This document shows, in pieces, positions 17,135 through 25,414 of a stretch of DNA of 64,000 nucleotides. Every line of letters begins with the position of its first letter. Position 1 is the stretch's first letter. A program made the translations under genes and the position numbers. The stretch is from Bradyrhizobium sp. RD5-C2 (GTDB lineage Bacteria; Pseudomonadota; Alphaproteobacteria; Rhizobiales; Xanthobacteraceae), in the NCBI RefSeq assembly GCF_019972155.1, contig NZ_BOVL01000007.1, forward strand, positions 186,001 to 250,000, given 5' to 3'. The notes beneath the pieces are model-generated. The model had not been told where the DNA came from, made no database searches, and saw only the letters and a list, made by a program, of their open reading frames with translations.

Positions 17135-17575
17135 ATGCCGCTTCATCTCATCAAGCTTGCCGTCGGTTGCGACTCGGTCAAGGAACTCAAGGGTTGGGTC
17201 GCCGAACGGATGGCGACCGCGAAGAAAAAGGGCCTGCCGCTCCGTCACATCCACATCACGCGGATGACGCCGAAGCGCGAGGAGGAAATCCTCGCCGGCG
17301 GTTCGCTGTATTGGGTGATCCGTGGCGAGATCGCCGCGCGCGAGAAGATCATCGCGCTCGAGCCGTTCCGCGACAAGGACGGCATCGGACGCTGCCGGCT
17401 GGTGATGCAGCCCAAGGTGATCGCCGTCTCGCCGCGGCCGATGCGGCCGTTCCAGGGCTGGCGCTATCTGACCGCGGACTCCGCGCCGGCAGATCTCACC
17501 AAGTCGAGCGCAGCCAGCGTGGCGTCGATGCCGGAACCGATGCGCCGCGAGCTGCGCGACCTCGGATTGCTCTGA
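17135..17575 (+). CDS. DUF1489 family protein
   Basis: 146-residue cytosolic protein matching the alphaproteobacterial DUF1489 family: start L-H-L-I-K-L-A-V-G-C-D-S, then H-I-T-R-M-T-P-K-R, G-S-L-Y-W-V-I-R-G and F-Q-G-W-R-Y-L near the end. The family is nearly universal in Hyphomicrobiales and has no known function. It is convergent with the ClpP-like protein gene 43 bp away. Confidence 0.85.
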   Translation: MPLHLIKLAVGCDSVKELKGWVAERMATAKKKGLPLRHIHITRMTPKREEEILAGGSLYWVIRGEIAAREKIIALEPFRDKDGIGRCRLVMQPKVIAVSPRPMRPFQGWRYLTADSAPADLTKSSAASVASMPEPMRRELRDLGLL

Positions 17576-17618
17576 GCAACCGGATTGCTGTGAGCAATCG
17601 GAAGACCGCTGGCGCGGA

Positions 17619-18365
17619 TCACTGCGTTACGAGATGCAGCCGGCCCCATTCGGATGCCGGGATCTCGACATAGCGGCCGCCGCCCGCGTTGCTGACGGCG
17701 ACGTCGAGCAGTTCATGGTCGATCCCCATCTCGCCGAGATAGCGCCGGAACTGGTCGGTGAAGATCGAGGTCAGGCTTTCGCGATGCTCGGCCGAGACGT
17801 TGGGGGCGAGCCGGTTGTGGATCGCCATGCCGCTCAGCACCACGCGGCTGCCCGCCGGCAGGCTGCGATGCACGCCGCCCGACAGCACCAGCACGCAGGC
17901 AAGATCGCAGGCAATGCTGGACGACTTCTCCTTGGCGTCCAGCGGGCCGCCGGGCCGCTTCAGCGCAAAGCATTCTTCGCCGGGCTTCCCGTTGCAGGCG
18001 TCGACCTCGGTCGCCGCGACTGCGGTATCCATCCCACGGTCGCGCAGGATCCGGCCGAGGCTGGAGGCGACATTAAGGTTGGATTGGCCCTTGATGTTGA
18101 TCACCACCGGGAGCTTGCGTCCGGCCTGCCGGTCGAGGATTGCCAGCAGGCGCTTGTAAGTGTCCCATTGCACGGAGCCCTCGGCGGCGATCCAGTCCGA
18201 GCAGCCAGGGCCGCAGGAATCGGGCGCACCATGCGCGACGTAGAAGATCATCGCGCCGGGCGAGGAATTGACGCCGCCGACCGGCGGCCGGGTCTGCGCC
18301 TGCGCCGCGCCGACGGCCAACAGCGCGATGCAGTAGAGAATGCCTTGCCTGAAACAACTGACCAT
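17619..18365 (-). CDS. Periplasmic ClpP/crotonase-fold-like protein, nucleophile apparently lost
   Basis: 248-residue exported protein (signal peptide in the first ~24 residues, cleavage near A-Q-A-Q). The middle region reads V-V-I-N-I-K-G-Q-S-N-L-N-V-A-S-S-L-G-R-I-L-R-D-R-G-M-D-T, then C-D-L-A-C-V-L-V-L-S-G-G. This parallels periplasmic ClpP-like (COG3904-type) proteins, in which a strand-turn-helix with a glycine-rich loop is followed by a C-x-S-A-C motif. The serine position is Leu here, so peptidase activity is doubtful. Start: ATG 18365 with AGAGG 8 bases upstream, preferred over an in-frame TTG at 18389. It is followed 69 bp... downstream neighbour is DUF1489, convergent; panC lies upstream on the same strand. 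Confidence 0.55.
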   Translation of the reverse strand: MVSCFRQGILYCIALLAVGAAQAQTRPPVGGVNSSPGAMIFYVAHGAPDSCGPGCSDWIAAEGSVQWDTYKRLLAILDRQAGRKLPVVINIKGQSNLNVASSLGRILRDRGMDTAVAATEVDACNGKPGEECFALKRPGGPLDAKEKSSSIACDLACVLVLSGGVHRSLPAGSRVVLSGMAIHNRLAPNVSAEHRESLTSIFTDQFRRYLGEMGIDHELLDVAVSNAGGGRYVEIPASEWGRLHLVTQ

Positions 18366-18433
18366 TCCGATCGCCTCTGAAAGGCGCAATCATCCTTGCG
18401 TCGCGGCGGCGGCGCAAGCCTGACCCAGCACGG

Positions 18434-19285
18434 CTACACCGCGATGTTATCGATCAGGCGCGTGCCGCCGATCCTTGCCGCCACCAGCATCCGCATCGGC
18501 CCGTCCTTCAGCGAGCCGATCGGCGCCAGCGAGGCGGCGTGGCGGACCTCGAGATAGTCCAGCACGAAGCCGGCCTTGGTGATCTCAGCAGCGCCGGCGG
18601 CCATGGTGGTCGCGGCGTCCTCGCCGGCGCGCAGGCGGCCCGCCGCGTGCTTCATCACACGGTTGAGCTCGGGGGCCGCACGCCGTTCCTCCGCGGAGAG
18701 GTAGACGTTGCGCGAGGACATCGCGAGACCGTCGCGTTCGCGCACCGTCTTCGAGCCGATCACCTTGACGCCGAGATCGAGGTCCGCGGCCATCTGGGTC
18801 ACCACCCGGAGCTGCTGAAAGTCCTTCTCGCCGAAGATCGCGACATCGGGCCGGACTTGCGTGAACAGCTTGCCGACCACGGTGGCGACGCCGCCGAAGA
18901 AATGCGGCCGGAAGCGATCCTCCAAACCGGCGGTGGCCGGTCCTTCCGGCACGATTCGGGTGGCGAAGCCGTCGGGGTACATCGCCTTCACCTCGGGGTG
19001 CCAGATCAGGTCGACGCCTTCGGCGGCGAGCTTGGCGACGTCTTCCTTCCAGGTGCGCGGATACGAACCGAAATCTTCCGTCGGCGCGAACTGGGTCGGG
19101 TTGACGAAGATCGAGACGACCACCCGCTTGGCGCGACGCTTGGCGAGCCGCACCAGCGACACATGGCCGTCATGGAGCGCTCCCATGGTCGGGACCAGCG
19201 CGACGGTCGCCTTCTTGGCGCGCAGGGTGTCGACGGCGCGACGAAGGGCGGGGACGGTACGGACGACGGTGGGATTTCTCGGCAT
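18434..19285 (-). CDS. panC: Pantoate--beta-alanine ligase
   Basis: 283-residue pantothenate synthetase. It condenses pantoate with beta-alanine using ATP through a pantoyl-adenylate, the last step of vitamin B5 synthesis. The HxGH-type nucleotide motif is at 38-41 (H-D-G-H) after P-T-M-G-A-L. F-V-N-P-T-Q-F follows, then F-G-E-K-D-F-Q-Q-L (pantoate/ATP binding) and the KMSKS-equivalent [10 protein letters not shown]. Length is standard. panB is not adjacent in this window. The divergent neighbour is mipZ, 289 bp away. Confidence 0.95.
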   Translation of the reverse strand: MPRNPTVVRTVPALRRAVDTLRAKKATVALVPTMGALHDGHVSLVRLAKRRAKRVVVSIFVNPTQFAPTEDFGSYPRTWKEDVAKLAAEGVDLIWHPEVKAMYPDGFATRIVPEGPATAGLEDRFRPHFFGGVATVVGKLFTQVRPDVAIFGEKDFQQLRVVTQMAADLDLGVKVIGSKTVRERDGLAMSSRNVYLSAEERRAAPELNRVMKHAAGRLRAGEDAATTMAAGAAEITKAGFVLDYLEVRHAASLAPIGSLKDGPMRMLVAARIGGTRLIDNIAV

Positions 19286-19574
19286 CTGGTCTCGACTCGT
19301 GGGGCAATCTGGGTGGGGGGAATCCAGGTGGAACGTTTCGCGTCCGGCAGGTGGCGGAGCTTATCAAGTTCGAACCATTATCGGCAAACCGCCGCGCAAG
19401 CATTACCCGATCTCGCACGCGCATGGAGCGCAGGCCGCGTGCCGCCGATCGACGCAGCCGGCTTGCGCGCTCGATTCATCATTAAGGGCGGCTGCAATTG
19501 ATTTCCTTGCGCAGTGATGCATTTCACTTGACCGCAGCCGTGCGCGATTTGAAGATCATTGCGGGGATTGAATC

Positions 19575-20498
19575 ATGTTGGTGCAGGCTAGTCAGGGTCA
19601 GTCCGGCTCCGCACATGTCGTGGTGCTGGGGAACGAGAAGGGCGGTTCGGGCAAGTCGACCACCGCCCTGCATATCGCGGTTGCGCTCCTGAAGGCCGGA
19701 CAGCGCGTTGCCAGCATCGATCTCGACTGCCGCCAGCAGAGTTTCACCCGCTATATCAGCAATCGCCAGGCCTGGGCGCGGCGCTCCGGGCTCGATCTCG
19801 AACTCCCCGCGCATTATTGCATCAAGTACGGCGAGACGATGCAGATCGAGGAGAACGAGAACGCCGAATTCCAGCAGTTCATGGCCGCGGTGAGCGCGGT
19901 GGAACATGCCTATGATTTCATCGTCATCGATACCCCGGGCTCGGACAGCTACCTGATGCGGCTCGCGCATTCGATGGCCGACACGCTGGTGACGCCGATC
20001 AACGACAGCTTCCTCGATTTCGACGTGCTGGGCACCGTCGATCCCGCGACCTACGCGGTGATCGGCGAGAGCCATTATGCGGAGATGGTGCGCGACACCA
20101 GACGCAAGCGCCGCCAGCTCGACGGCGCCTCGACCGACTGGATCGTGGTACGTAACCGGCTGTCGATGCTCGGCTCGCGCAACAAGCAGCTCGTCGCCGA
20201 CGGCTTGAAGCAGCTGTCGCTGCGGCTCGGGTTCCGTGCGGTCGACGGCTTTGCCGAGCGGGTGGTCTATCGCGAATTCTTCCCGCGCGGGCTGACCGCG
20301 CTCGACGACATCGACGAGGCGACGCTCGGCACCCGCCCGAGCCTTGGGCACGTCACCGCCCGTGAGGAAGTGATGGGCCTGCTGCGCCAGCTCAAGCTGC
20401 CGCTCGACGAGCGCGGCCGCCGCCGCGCCGCCAACCGGGCCGAATGGTTCAGCCAGGTCGACAAGCCGCTGGAAGTCGACGACATCATCGGCAACTAG
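19575..20498 (+). CDS. mipZ: Division-plane positioning ATPase MipZ
   Basis: 307-residue ParA/MinD-family ATPase. The deviant Walker A motif E-K-G-G-S-G-K-S-T (21-29) includes the signature lysine. It is followed by I-D-L-D-C-R-Q and F-I-V-I-D-T-P-G-S-D (Walker B region), V-R-N-R-L, and the typical R-E-F-F-P-R-G-L-T segment near 235. MipZ forms a gradient from ParB-bound poles and inhibits FtsZ assembly away from midcell in alphaproteobacteria lacking MinCD. The gene stands alone, divergent from panC, as often seen in this order. No ParB or parS is visible here. Confidence 0.92.
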   Translation: MLVQASQGQSGSAHVVVLGNEKGGSGKSTTALHIAVALLKAGQRVASIDLDCRQQSFTRYISNRQAWARRSGLDLELPAHYCIKYGETMQIEENENAEFQQFMAAVSAVEHAYDFIVIDTPGSDSYLMRLAHSMADTLVTPINDSFLDFDVLGTVDPATYAVIGESHYAEMVRDTRRKRRQLDGASTDWIVVRNRLSMLGSRNKQLVADGLKQLSLRLGFRAVDGFAERVVYREFFPRGLTALDDIDEATLGTRPSLGHVTAREEVMGLLRQLKLPLDERGRRRAANRAEWFSQVDKPLEVDDIIGN

Positions 20499-20594
20499 GC
20501 CCGCAAGGCCGGCAATCCCGGTGGCGGCCCAGCATCGGGTAGATTCTCCGAGCGATCGGCTTGGGCGGTCGCAAGGCGATGAACGGAGGATCGA

Positions 20595-20780
20595 ATGGAA
20601 CGGCGCCAATTCATGTCTCTTCTCGGAGGAGCTGCGTTGGCACCGCTCGCCACCTAGCCGGCCTATGCGGACCCGTCCGACGCCTGCGGTGTTCCGGTCG
20701 CGCGGGACGATGGTTGGTCCGTCGCCTCCATCAATGAGGACAAGCTCGCCGACCGCGCTGTGTCCTGCAAGCGATTTCGC
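20595..20780 (+). pseudogene. Remnant of a twin-arginine exported serine-hydrolase-like protein
   Basis: After a good ribosome site (GGAGGATCGA), the ATG at 20595 opens a frame reading M-E-R-R-Q-F-M-S-L-L-G-G-A-A-L-A-P-L-A-T, a twin-arginine signal peptide. A TAG at 20655-20657 interrupts it. The same frame then continues P-A-Y-A-D-P-S-D-A-C-G-V-P and D-D-G-W-S-V-A-S-I as a mature N-terminus, before losing sense near 20780. A single TGG-to-TAG change would explain the stop. The rest of the gene is missing, so this is a truncated, decayed gene. The D-D-G-W start resembles class C beta-lactamase-like hydrolases, a weak guess. Confidence 0.6.
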
Positions 20781-20787
20781 CACGGGT

Positions 20788-21870
20788 TTAGTTCGGCTTC
20801 AGCACCGTCATCCTGAACGGTCCGCCATTGGCGGCGGCATGCGCAACGGCATCGTTGACGTGATCGAGATCGAAGGTCGTCACCTCGAACTGGTCGAGCC
20901 GCAACAGCCCGGCGCGCGCGAGGTTGACGAGGCCGAACGTCGCCTCCGGCGGATACATCCAGACGCCGTGAATGCTGATGCATTCGCGCATGATCCAGGG
21001 GTAGGGCAGGTCGAGCCCCGGTCCGCCCTGCATTCCGACGCCGCCCATCAGCACGACCCGGCCATAGGGACGCACCGTCATGATCGCGGCGCGCACAGTC
21101 GGTGTCGTCACCGATGGCGGCATCAGGTCGAGCACGCAGTCGATCGGGCCGGGCGCGGCGCGCCGCATCCGCGAGCGATCGTCGTCCTCGTTACCGCTCA
21201 GCCTGACCGGGCGCACGCGCGGGCCGAAGCGGCGGACCAGATCGGCCAGCACCTTCTCGTTGCGGCCCGGCGCGACGACGCAGGCCGCGCCCATCGCGAG
21301 CGCGACGGCGACCGCGGCGCTGCCGAAATTGCCGGTCGCGCCGCTCACCAGCACGGTCTCTCCCGGCTGCAGGCGAGCCGCCAGCAAGCCGCCATAGGGC
21401 ACGAGGCAGGTGCCGAGCGCGCACCATGATGGCGCGTCGGCCGGATCAATCGTGCCGATCCGCTTGACGTTCTCGGTCGGCACCAATGTCTGCTCGGCGA
21501 ACGAGCCGTGACGGAAGTGCCGTTGCAGACGCAGCCCGCCTTCGCCGCGCGCGCTCCAGCCCTGCAAGGTGATATCGGGCGAGATGCTGTCGTCGCGCGA
21601 GCGGAAGGTCGGATCGCAGTACACCCAATCGCCGGCGGCGAGGTGGGTGGCGTCCGGCCCGACGGCGCGCACCCGTCCGATGGCGCCGGGACCTGGAACG
21701 GCCGGCAACTCGAGCAGGTAGTTGCGCGCGCCGCTGAAAACCTCGTTGGCGTAGGACAGCACGCGCGTCGCTGCGACGTCGACGAGGACTTCGCCCGTTC
21801 CCATCACAGGTGCCGGGATCTCCTCGATCGCGAGCGGCGAGCCGAACGATTTCAGAATTGCTGCTTTCAT
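20788..21870 (-). CDS. Medium-chain dehydrogenase/quinone oxidoreductase-like
   Basis: 360-residue MDR-superfamily oxidoreductase. The N-terminal GroES-like domain has G-T-G-E-V-L-V-D-V and G-R-V-R-A-V-G-P-D-A; the Rossmann domain has V-L-V-S-G-A-T-G-N-F-G-S-A-A-V (about 168-182) binding NAD(P). The catalytic-zinc G-H-E motif is replaced (V-P-G-P-G-A-I-G), so it is probably a zinc-independent reductase. The start is the ATG at 21870, where the family M-K-A-A-I-L begins; the open frame upstream overlaps the control region. Divergent from the XRE regulator, which likely controls it. Confidence 0.85.
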   Translation of the reverse strand: MKAAILKSFGSPLAIEEIPAPVMGTGEVLVDVAATRVLSYANEVFSGARNYLLELPAVPGPGAIGRVRAVGPDATHLAAGDWVYCDPTFRSRDDSISPDITLQGWSARGEGGLRLQRHFRHGSFAEQTLVPTENVKRIGTIDPADAPSWCALGTCLVPYGGLLAARLQPGETVLVSGATGNFGSAAVAVALAMGAACVVAPGRNEKVLADLVRRFGPRVRPVRLSGNEDDDRSRMRRAAPGPIDCVLDLMPPSVTTPTVRAAIMTVRPYGRVVLMGGVGMQGGPGLDLPYPWIMRECISIHGVWMYPPEATFGLVNLARAGLLRLDQFEVTTFDLDHVNDAVAHAAANGGPFRMTVLKPN

Positions 21871-21935
21871 CTGGTCTGGCCCTTGGTTTGAGACCGGCAT
21901 GATCGGCGGGCGCGTTGCAGCCAACAAGACCTGGT

Positions 21936-21951
21936 ATTATCCTAGGATTAT
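21936..21951. promoter_or_regulatory. Palindrome, candidate operator between MDR and XRE genes
   Basis: ATTATCCTAGGATTAT: a perfect 10-bp core ATCCTAGGAT (21939-21948) extended by two more matching pairs on each side of one mismatch. It sits 24 bp before the XRE-regulator start and 65 bp from the divergent dehydrogenase start, in an AT-rich patch unlike its surroundings, as expected for an operator overlapping a promoter. Confidence 0.45.
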
Positions 21952-21975
21952 CGAACCCCCTCACGAGGTCCGGCG

Positions 21976-22752
21976 ATGGCCAGTCCGCGGCAAGGCGAAC
22001 TCGGAGACTTCCTGCGATCGCGGCGCGAGAAGCTCACGCCGAAACCGGTCGGCATCCCGGCCGGGCGGCGGCGCCGCACGCCGGGCCTGCGCCGCGAGGA
22101 GGTGGCCGACCTCGCCGGCATCGGCGTCGATTGGTATGTGCGCCTCGAGCAGGGCCGCTCGGTGAGCCCGTCGGCCGCGACGATCGACGCGCTGGCGCGG
22201 GCGCTGCGATTGAGCAAGGCCGAGCACACTCATTTGCGGGCGCTCGCCAAGGAGAGCGATCGGCGGCTGTTCGTGCCGGAGACGGTGCCGCCCGAGATCC
22301 GGCGCGCGGTCGAAAGCCTCAACCAGCCGGCCTATGTGACGGGACGGCGATGGGACGTGCTGGTGTGGAATGCGGCTGCCGAGGACGTCTTCGCCTTCGG
22401 CCGCCTTCCTGAGGGCGAGCGCAATACCCTGATCTGCATGCTGACCAATGCCGAAACCCGCCGGCTGTTTGCAGCGAGCTGGGCCGAGGAGGCGCGCAGG
22501 ATGGTGACCCAGTTCCGCAGGACTCACGACCTCTGGGCCGGGGATCCCGCCTTCGTCGACCTGCTGGCGAGGCTCCGCCAGGGCTGTCCCGAGTTCGAGG
22601 CCTGGTGGGGAACCCATGACGTCAGCAGCAGCGTCGCCGGACGGAAGGTGCTCAGCCATCCCAGGCGCGGCCGGCTCAATTTTGAGTACGCCAGCTTTCA
22701 GGCCAACGACGATCCCGGTCTGAAACTGATTATCTACACCGAAATCGGTTGA
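21976..22752 (+). CDS. XRE-family regulator with MmyB-like ligand-binding domain
   Basis: 258-residue transcriptional regulator. The N-terminal helix-turn-helix (about 10-80) has F-L-R-S-R-R, R-R-x-T-P-G-L-R-R-E-E-V-A-D-L-A-G-I and W-Y-V-R-L-E-Q-G-R, the hallmark of the MmyB/MLTR group. The C-terminal PAS-like domain (about 100-255) has W-D-V-L-V-W-N-A-A-A and the closing P-G-L-K-L-I-I-Y-T. Members respond to fatty-acid-like ligands. It is divergent from the MDR dehydrogenase and typically regulates such a reductase neighbour. Confidence 0.9.
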   Translation: MASPRQGELGDFLRSRREKLTPKPVGIPAGRRRRTPGLRREEVADLAGIGVDWYVRLEQGRSVSPSAATIDALARALRLSKAEHTHLRALAKESDRRLFVPETVPPEIRRAVESLNQPAYVTGRRWDVLVWNAAAEDVFAFGRLPEGERNTLICMLTNAETRRLFAASWAEEARRMVTQFRRTHDLWAGDPAFVDLLARLRQGCPEFEAWWGTHDVSSSVAGRKVLSHPRRGRLNFEYASFQANDDPGLKLIIYTEIG

Positions 22753-23083
22753 AATCCGTGTTCTCCCGGTGATTTCGGCCACACCACGGCCAAAAAGCCG
22801 GAACAAAGCAGCCCAAATCCAGTTTCTCCCCAACGGCGAGCCAAGGGTGAGCCAAGGCTTAAACGCAACCTTGGGAACTCGCGTCGAAGGGGAGAAGAGA
22901 GCAGGAGCCGTCGCGGTGAGACGTGTGCAACTGCACAAACTATAGGTGCGGCGCACAACGTTATGCCACCGAAGCCACAATATTTGGACTTCCTGTCACG
23001 GCGCTGTGACATATATTCTCAAAAGGAGGCCGAAGAGCCTCCGGCCAAAATCGCCCTGTAAAGGCGGGCACCTCGAGGACGTC
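22753..23083. other. Intergenic region with several candidate regulatory sites
   Basis: No gene is seen in these 331 bp. The part nearest the hydrolase is rich in symmetric elements: TGTGCA-AC-TGCACA at 22924-22937, TGCGGCGCACAA at 22947-22958 (fits the PhaR motif TGCRNYGCASMA as I recall it) and TGTCAC-N6-GTGACA at 22994-23011. These would lie upstream of or over the promoter of the hydrolase at 23084. Confidence 0.5.
22947..22958 (+). promoter_or_regulatory. PhaR-like motif upstream of alpha/beta hydrolase
   Basis: TGCGGCGCACAA matches TGCRNYGCASMA at all defined positions and differs by one base from the motif before the phasin gene (28477-28488). It is 126 bp upstream of the hydrolase ATG. 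Chance occurrence in 64 kb is possible, so the main support is the shared form with the phasin site. Confidence 0.4.
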
Positions 23084-24025
23084 ATGAAGCGTGGAATTCT
23101 CGTTCTGCTTTCGCTCTCCGTAGTGATCACGGGTGCGTATTTCACCGCGAGCAAGTGGGCGATCCGTCACGAAACCCTCATGTTCAAGGATCCGACCCGC
23201 GATGAGCGGCCGGTCGCGGTCGACGTTGCCGTGCGCTTCGACAAGGAGATGCAGGCCGACGCCGGCATGATCAAGCTCCCGGTTGCGATCCTCAATCATG
23301 GCAATACCGTCAAATTTACCGAATATTCCTTCCTCGCGAATGTGTTCGCGGCGCGCGGCTATCTGACCGTCAGCATTCAGAACGACCTGCCGTCGGATGG
23401 ACCGATGGTGACCAAGGTCGGCGAGCTCTACGTCGGGCGCCTGCCGCAGTATCAGCGCGGCATCACCAACATCAAATTCGCGATCGAGGAGATGAAGAAG
23501 CGTCAGCCGAACGCGGACTACAGCAAGCTGACGATGGTCGGCCATTCCAATGGCGGCGACATCGCGATGTATTTCGCCAAGCAGTATCCGGACGAGATCA
23601 AGAAGGTCGTCACGCTGGATAATCTGCGCGTGCCGTTCATGACCGACGGCAAGTTCAAGATCCTCTCGTTCCGATCGCACGATCAGCACTTCAAGCCCGA
23701 TCCCGGCGTGGTGCCGGACGAGGAGGAGTGCGAGAAGGCCGGCATCACCGTTGTGAACACCAACTTCCAGCACAACGACATGCGCGACACCGGACCCGAG
23801 AAGGCCAAGGACTCGATCCAGGCGATGCTCGATAAATTCCTGGCCGACACCGACAGCGATGTTGCGGCCGTCGATACCAGGAATGCGCCGCTGAAGATTC
23901 TGGAGCCGGGTCCAGTCTCGCTCTACGTGCCAGTCGAGAAGCCCCTGAGCTTCGGCGAGAAGGTCAAGAAGTCGCTCTCGCTGACCAAGACCGAGACCAA
24001 GAAGGATCCTTCGGTCACGAACTGA
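23084..24025 (+). CDS. Membrane-anchored alpha/beta hydrolase (lipase/esterase-like)
   Basis: 313-residue protein: an N-terminal signal anchor (about 4-22) followed by an alpha/beta-hydrolase domain facing the periplasm. The oxyanion region is A-I-L-N-H-G-N (68-74) and the nucleophile elbow G-H-S155-N-G-G. The likely base is His in N-F-Q-H-N-D (about 231). The last ~50 residues are Lys/Thr-rich and low complexity. Start: ATG 23084; the frame is open further upstream but contains regulatory repeats. No neighbouring gene reveals the substrate. The upstream PhaR-like site hints at a link with polyhydroxyalkanoate metabolism; that is inference. Confidence 0.75.
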   Translation: MKRGILVLLSLSVVITGAYFTASKWAIRHETLMFKDPTRDERPVAVDVAVRFDKEMQADAGMIKLPVAILNHGNTVKFTEYSFLANVFAARGYLTVSIQNDLPSDGPMVTKVGELYVGRLPQYQRGITNIKFAIEEMKKRQPNADYSKLTMVGHSNGGDIAMYFAKQYPDEIKKVVTLDNLRVPFMTDGKFKILSFRSHDQHFKPDPGVVPDEEECEKAGITVVNTNFQHNDMRDTGPEKAKDSIQAMLDKFLADTDSDVAAVDTRNAPLKILEPGPVSLYVPVEKPLSFGEKVKKSLSLTKTETKKDPSVTN

Positions 24026-24123
24026 CAGGGCCGGCCGGGATTCGATCCGGGCCGGCGGGCGCGTCACGTTGACCAATCCGATGCCGCGGCCCACATAGTG
24101 TTTGCTGTACGAGGCAAGCGCTG

Positions 24124-24864
24124 ATGGCTGGCAAGACGATCAAACCGACATCCGGAGGCGACGTGCGCCCGGCCGATGCGCCTGGCGTGCCGGCGTCGAG
24201 CGCCAATGACATCGCCGCGTTCGTGGCCAAGGCGCGCGCGATGTCGCCGCATCGCGCCGGCGCACGCGGCAGGCTGGTGTTCGCGCTCGACGCCACGATG
24301 AGCCGACAGCCGACATGGGACATGGCGTGCACGCTGCAAGCGGACATGTTCCGCGAGGCCGGCTCGCTCGGCAGCCTCGATATCCGCCTCGTCTATTATC
24401 GCGGCTTCAACGAGTGCCGCGCGTCGGGCTGGATCTCCGACAGCGCGCAACTCGCGCGGCTGATGGGCAGAATCGACTGCCAGGGCGGCAATACCCAGAT
24501 CGGCAAGGTGCTGTCGGAGACCCGCCGCGAGGCGGTCGCGGCAGGCGTGCGCGCGCTGGTGTTCGTCGGCGACGCGATGGAGGAGAACGCCGACGCGCTG
24601 TGCGCAAGCGCCGGAGAGCTCGGCCTGCTCAAGGTACCGGTCTTCATGTTCCAGGAGGGCGCGGACGCCACTGCCGAGCAGACGTTTCGCGAGATCGCGC
24701 GGCTGACCGGCGGCGCGTGGTGCAGGTTCGATCCCGGCGCGGCGGCACAGCTCCGCGAGCTGCTGCGCGCCGCCGCGGCCTATGCTGCCGGCGGTCGCGA
24801 GGCGCTGCTGCAGCTGGCGAAGACGACGAGCGGCGCGGCCAAGCTTATCGGTCAGATGAAATAA
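24124..24864 (+). CDS. VWA-domain protein
   Basis: 246-residue cytosolic protein. After a disordered N-terminus (1-35), a von Willebrand A-type domain begins R-L-V-F-A-L-D-A-T-M-S-R, a MIDAS-like D-x-T-x-S. Later strands follow: I-R-L-V-Y-Y-R-G-F, A-L-V-F-V-G-D-A-M-E-E and V-P-V-F-M-F-Q-E-G. VWA domains bind metal and protein partners, often chaperones or ATPases. It is 98 bp after the hydrolase and is followed, past the reverse-strand DUF302 gene, by a J-domain membrane protein. I recall VWA and J-domain genes being close in related genomes, so they may act together. Confidence 0.75.
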   Translation: MAGKTIKPTSGGDVRPADAPGVPASSANDIAAFVAKARAMSPHRAGARGRLVFALDATMSRQPTWDMACTLQADMFREAGSLGSLDIRLVYYRGFNECRASGWISDSAQLARLMGRIDCQGGNTQIGKVLSETRREAVAAGVRALVFVGDAMEENADALCASAGELGLLKVPVFMFQEGADATAEQTFREIARLTGGAWCRFDPGAAAQLRELLRAAAAYAAGGREALLQLAKTTSGAAKLIGQMK

Positions 24865-24877
24865 GCCGCCCGCCGGG

Positions 24878-25285
24878 TCAGGCTCCGCCCGACGTCGCGG
24901 CTTTGGCAATTGCGCCGAGCAGCGCCGACATGTTGGCCGTGATCTGTTGGGTCGCTTCCGCGACGCCGTGCCGCTCAGTGAGCCAGGTCGGATCATTGTA
25001 GGAGAGCCAACAGTCGCCGGCCTCGTCCTGCCAGACCAGCGCCTTGAGCGGCAGATCGATCCCGATGGTCTGCGCAGCCTGCATCAACGGCGTGCCGCCC
25101 TTCGCGTTGCCGAACACGAACAGCTCTGTCGGACGGAGCGTGAGGCCTACGCCGGCGGCGCCCGCGGCATGATCGATTTGCGCGAACAACGTCAGCCCGC
25201 GCGCCTGCAGTTCGGCCTTAAGCCGGTCGGCGGTTTGCTTCGGCCCGACATGGCTGCGAAGGCTGATCAGTCCGTCAATCGCCAT
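24878..25285 (-). CDS. DUF302 domain protein
   Basis: 135-residue cytosolic protein of the DUF302 family: start G-L-I-S-L-R-S, then T-A-D-R-L-K-A-E-L-Q-A-R-G-L-T-L-F-A-Q-I-D-H-A-A-G, L-R-P-T-E-L-F-V-F-G-N and D-L-P-L-K-A-L-V-W-Q-D. Small single-domain alpha/beta proteins of unknown function, sometimes linked to metal or redox stress. The start at 25285 has a strong GGAGGA site 6 bases upstream. It is inserted in reverse orientation between the VWA and J-domain genes (13 bp from the VWA stop). Confidence 0.85.
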   Translation of the reverse strand: MAIDGLISLRSHVGPKQTADRLKAELQARGLTLFAQIDHAAGAAGVGLTLRPTELFVFGNAKGGTPLMQAAQTIGIDLPLKALVWQDEAGDCWLSYNDPTWLTERHGVAEATQQITANMSALLGAIAKAATSGGA

Positions 25286-25414
25286 CAAGCTTCCTCCAGC
25301 GCGTTTGCCGCAAGCTACCCAATCGCAGGGGGCGGCGCCACGCGATGTGCCTTCACGCTCCAGTGAGACGAAGCTCCGCATGCTTTTTGCCGCCGGGCCG
25401 CTTATATTCAGCGC

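Noticed and set aside
24027-24053. GC-rich hairpin after the membrane-anchored hydrolase
   Set aside because: The stem has a mismatch and no T tract follows, so I do not call it a terminator.
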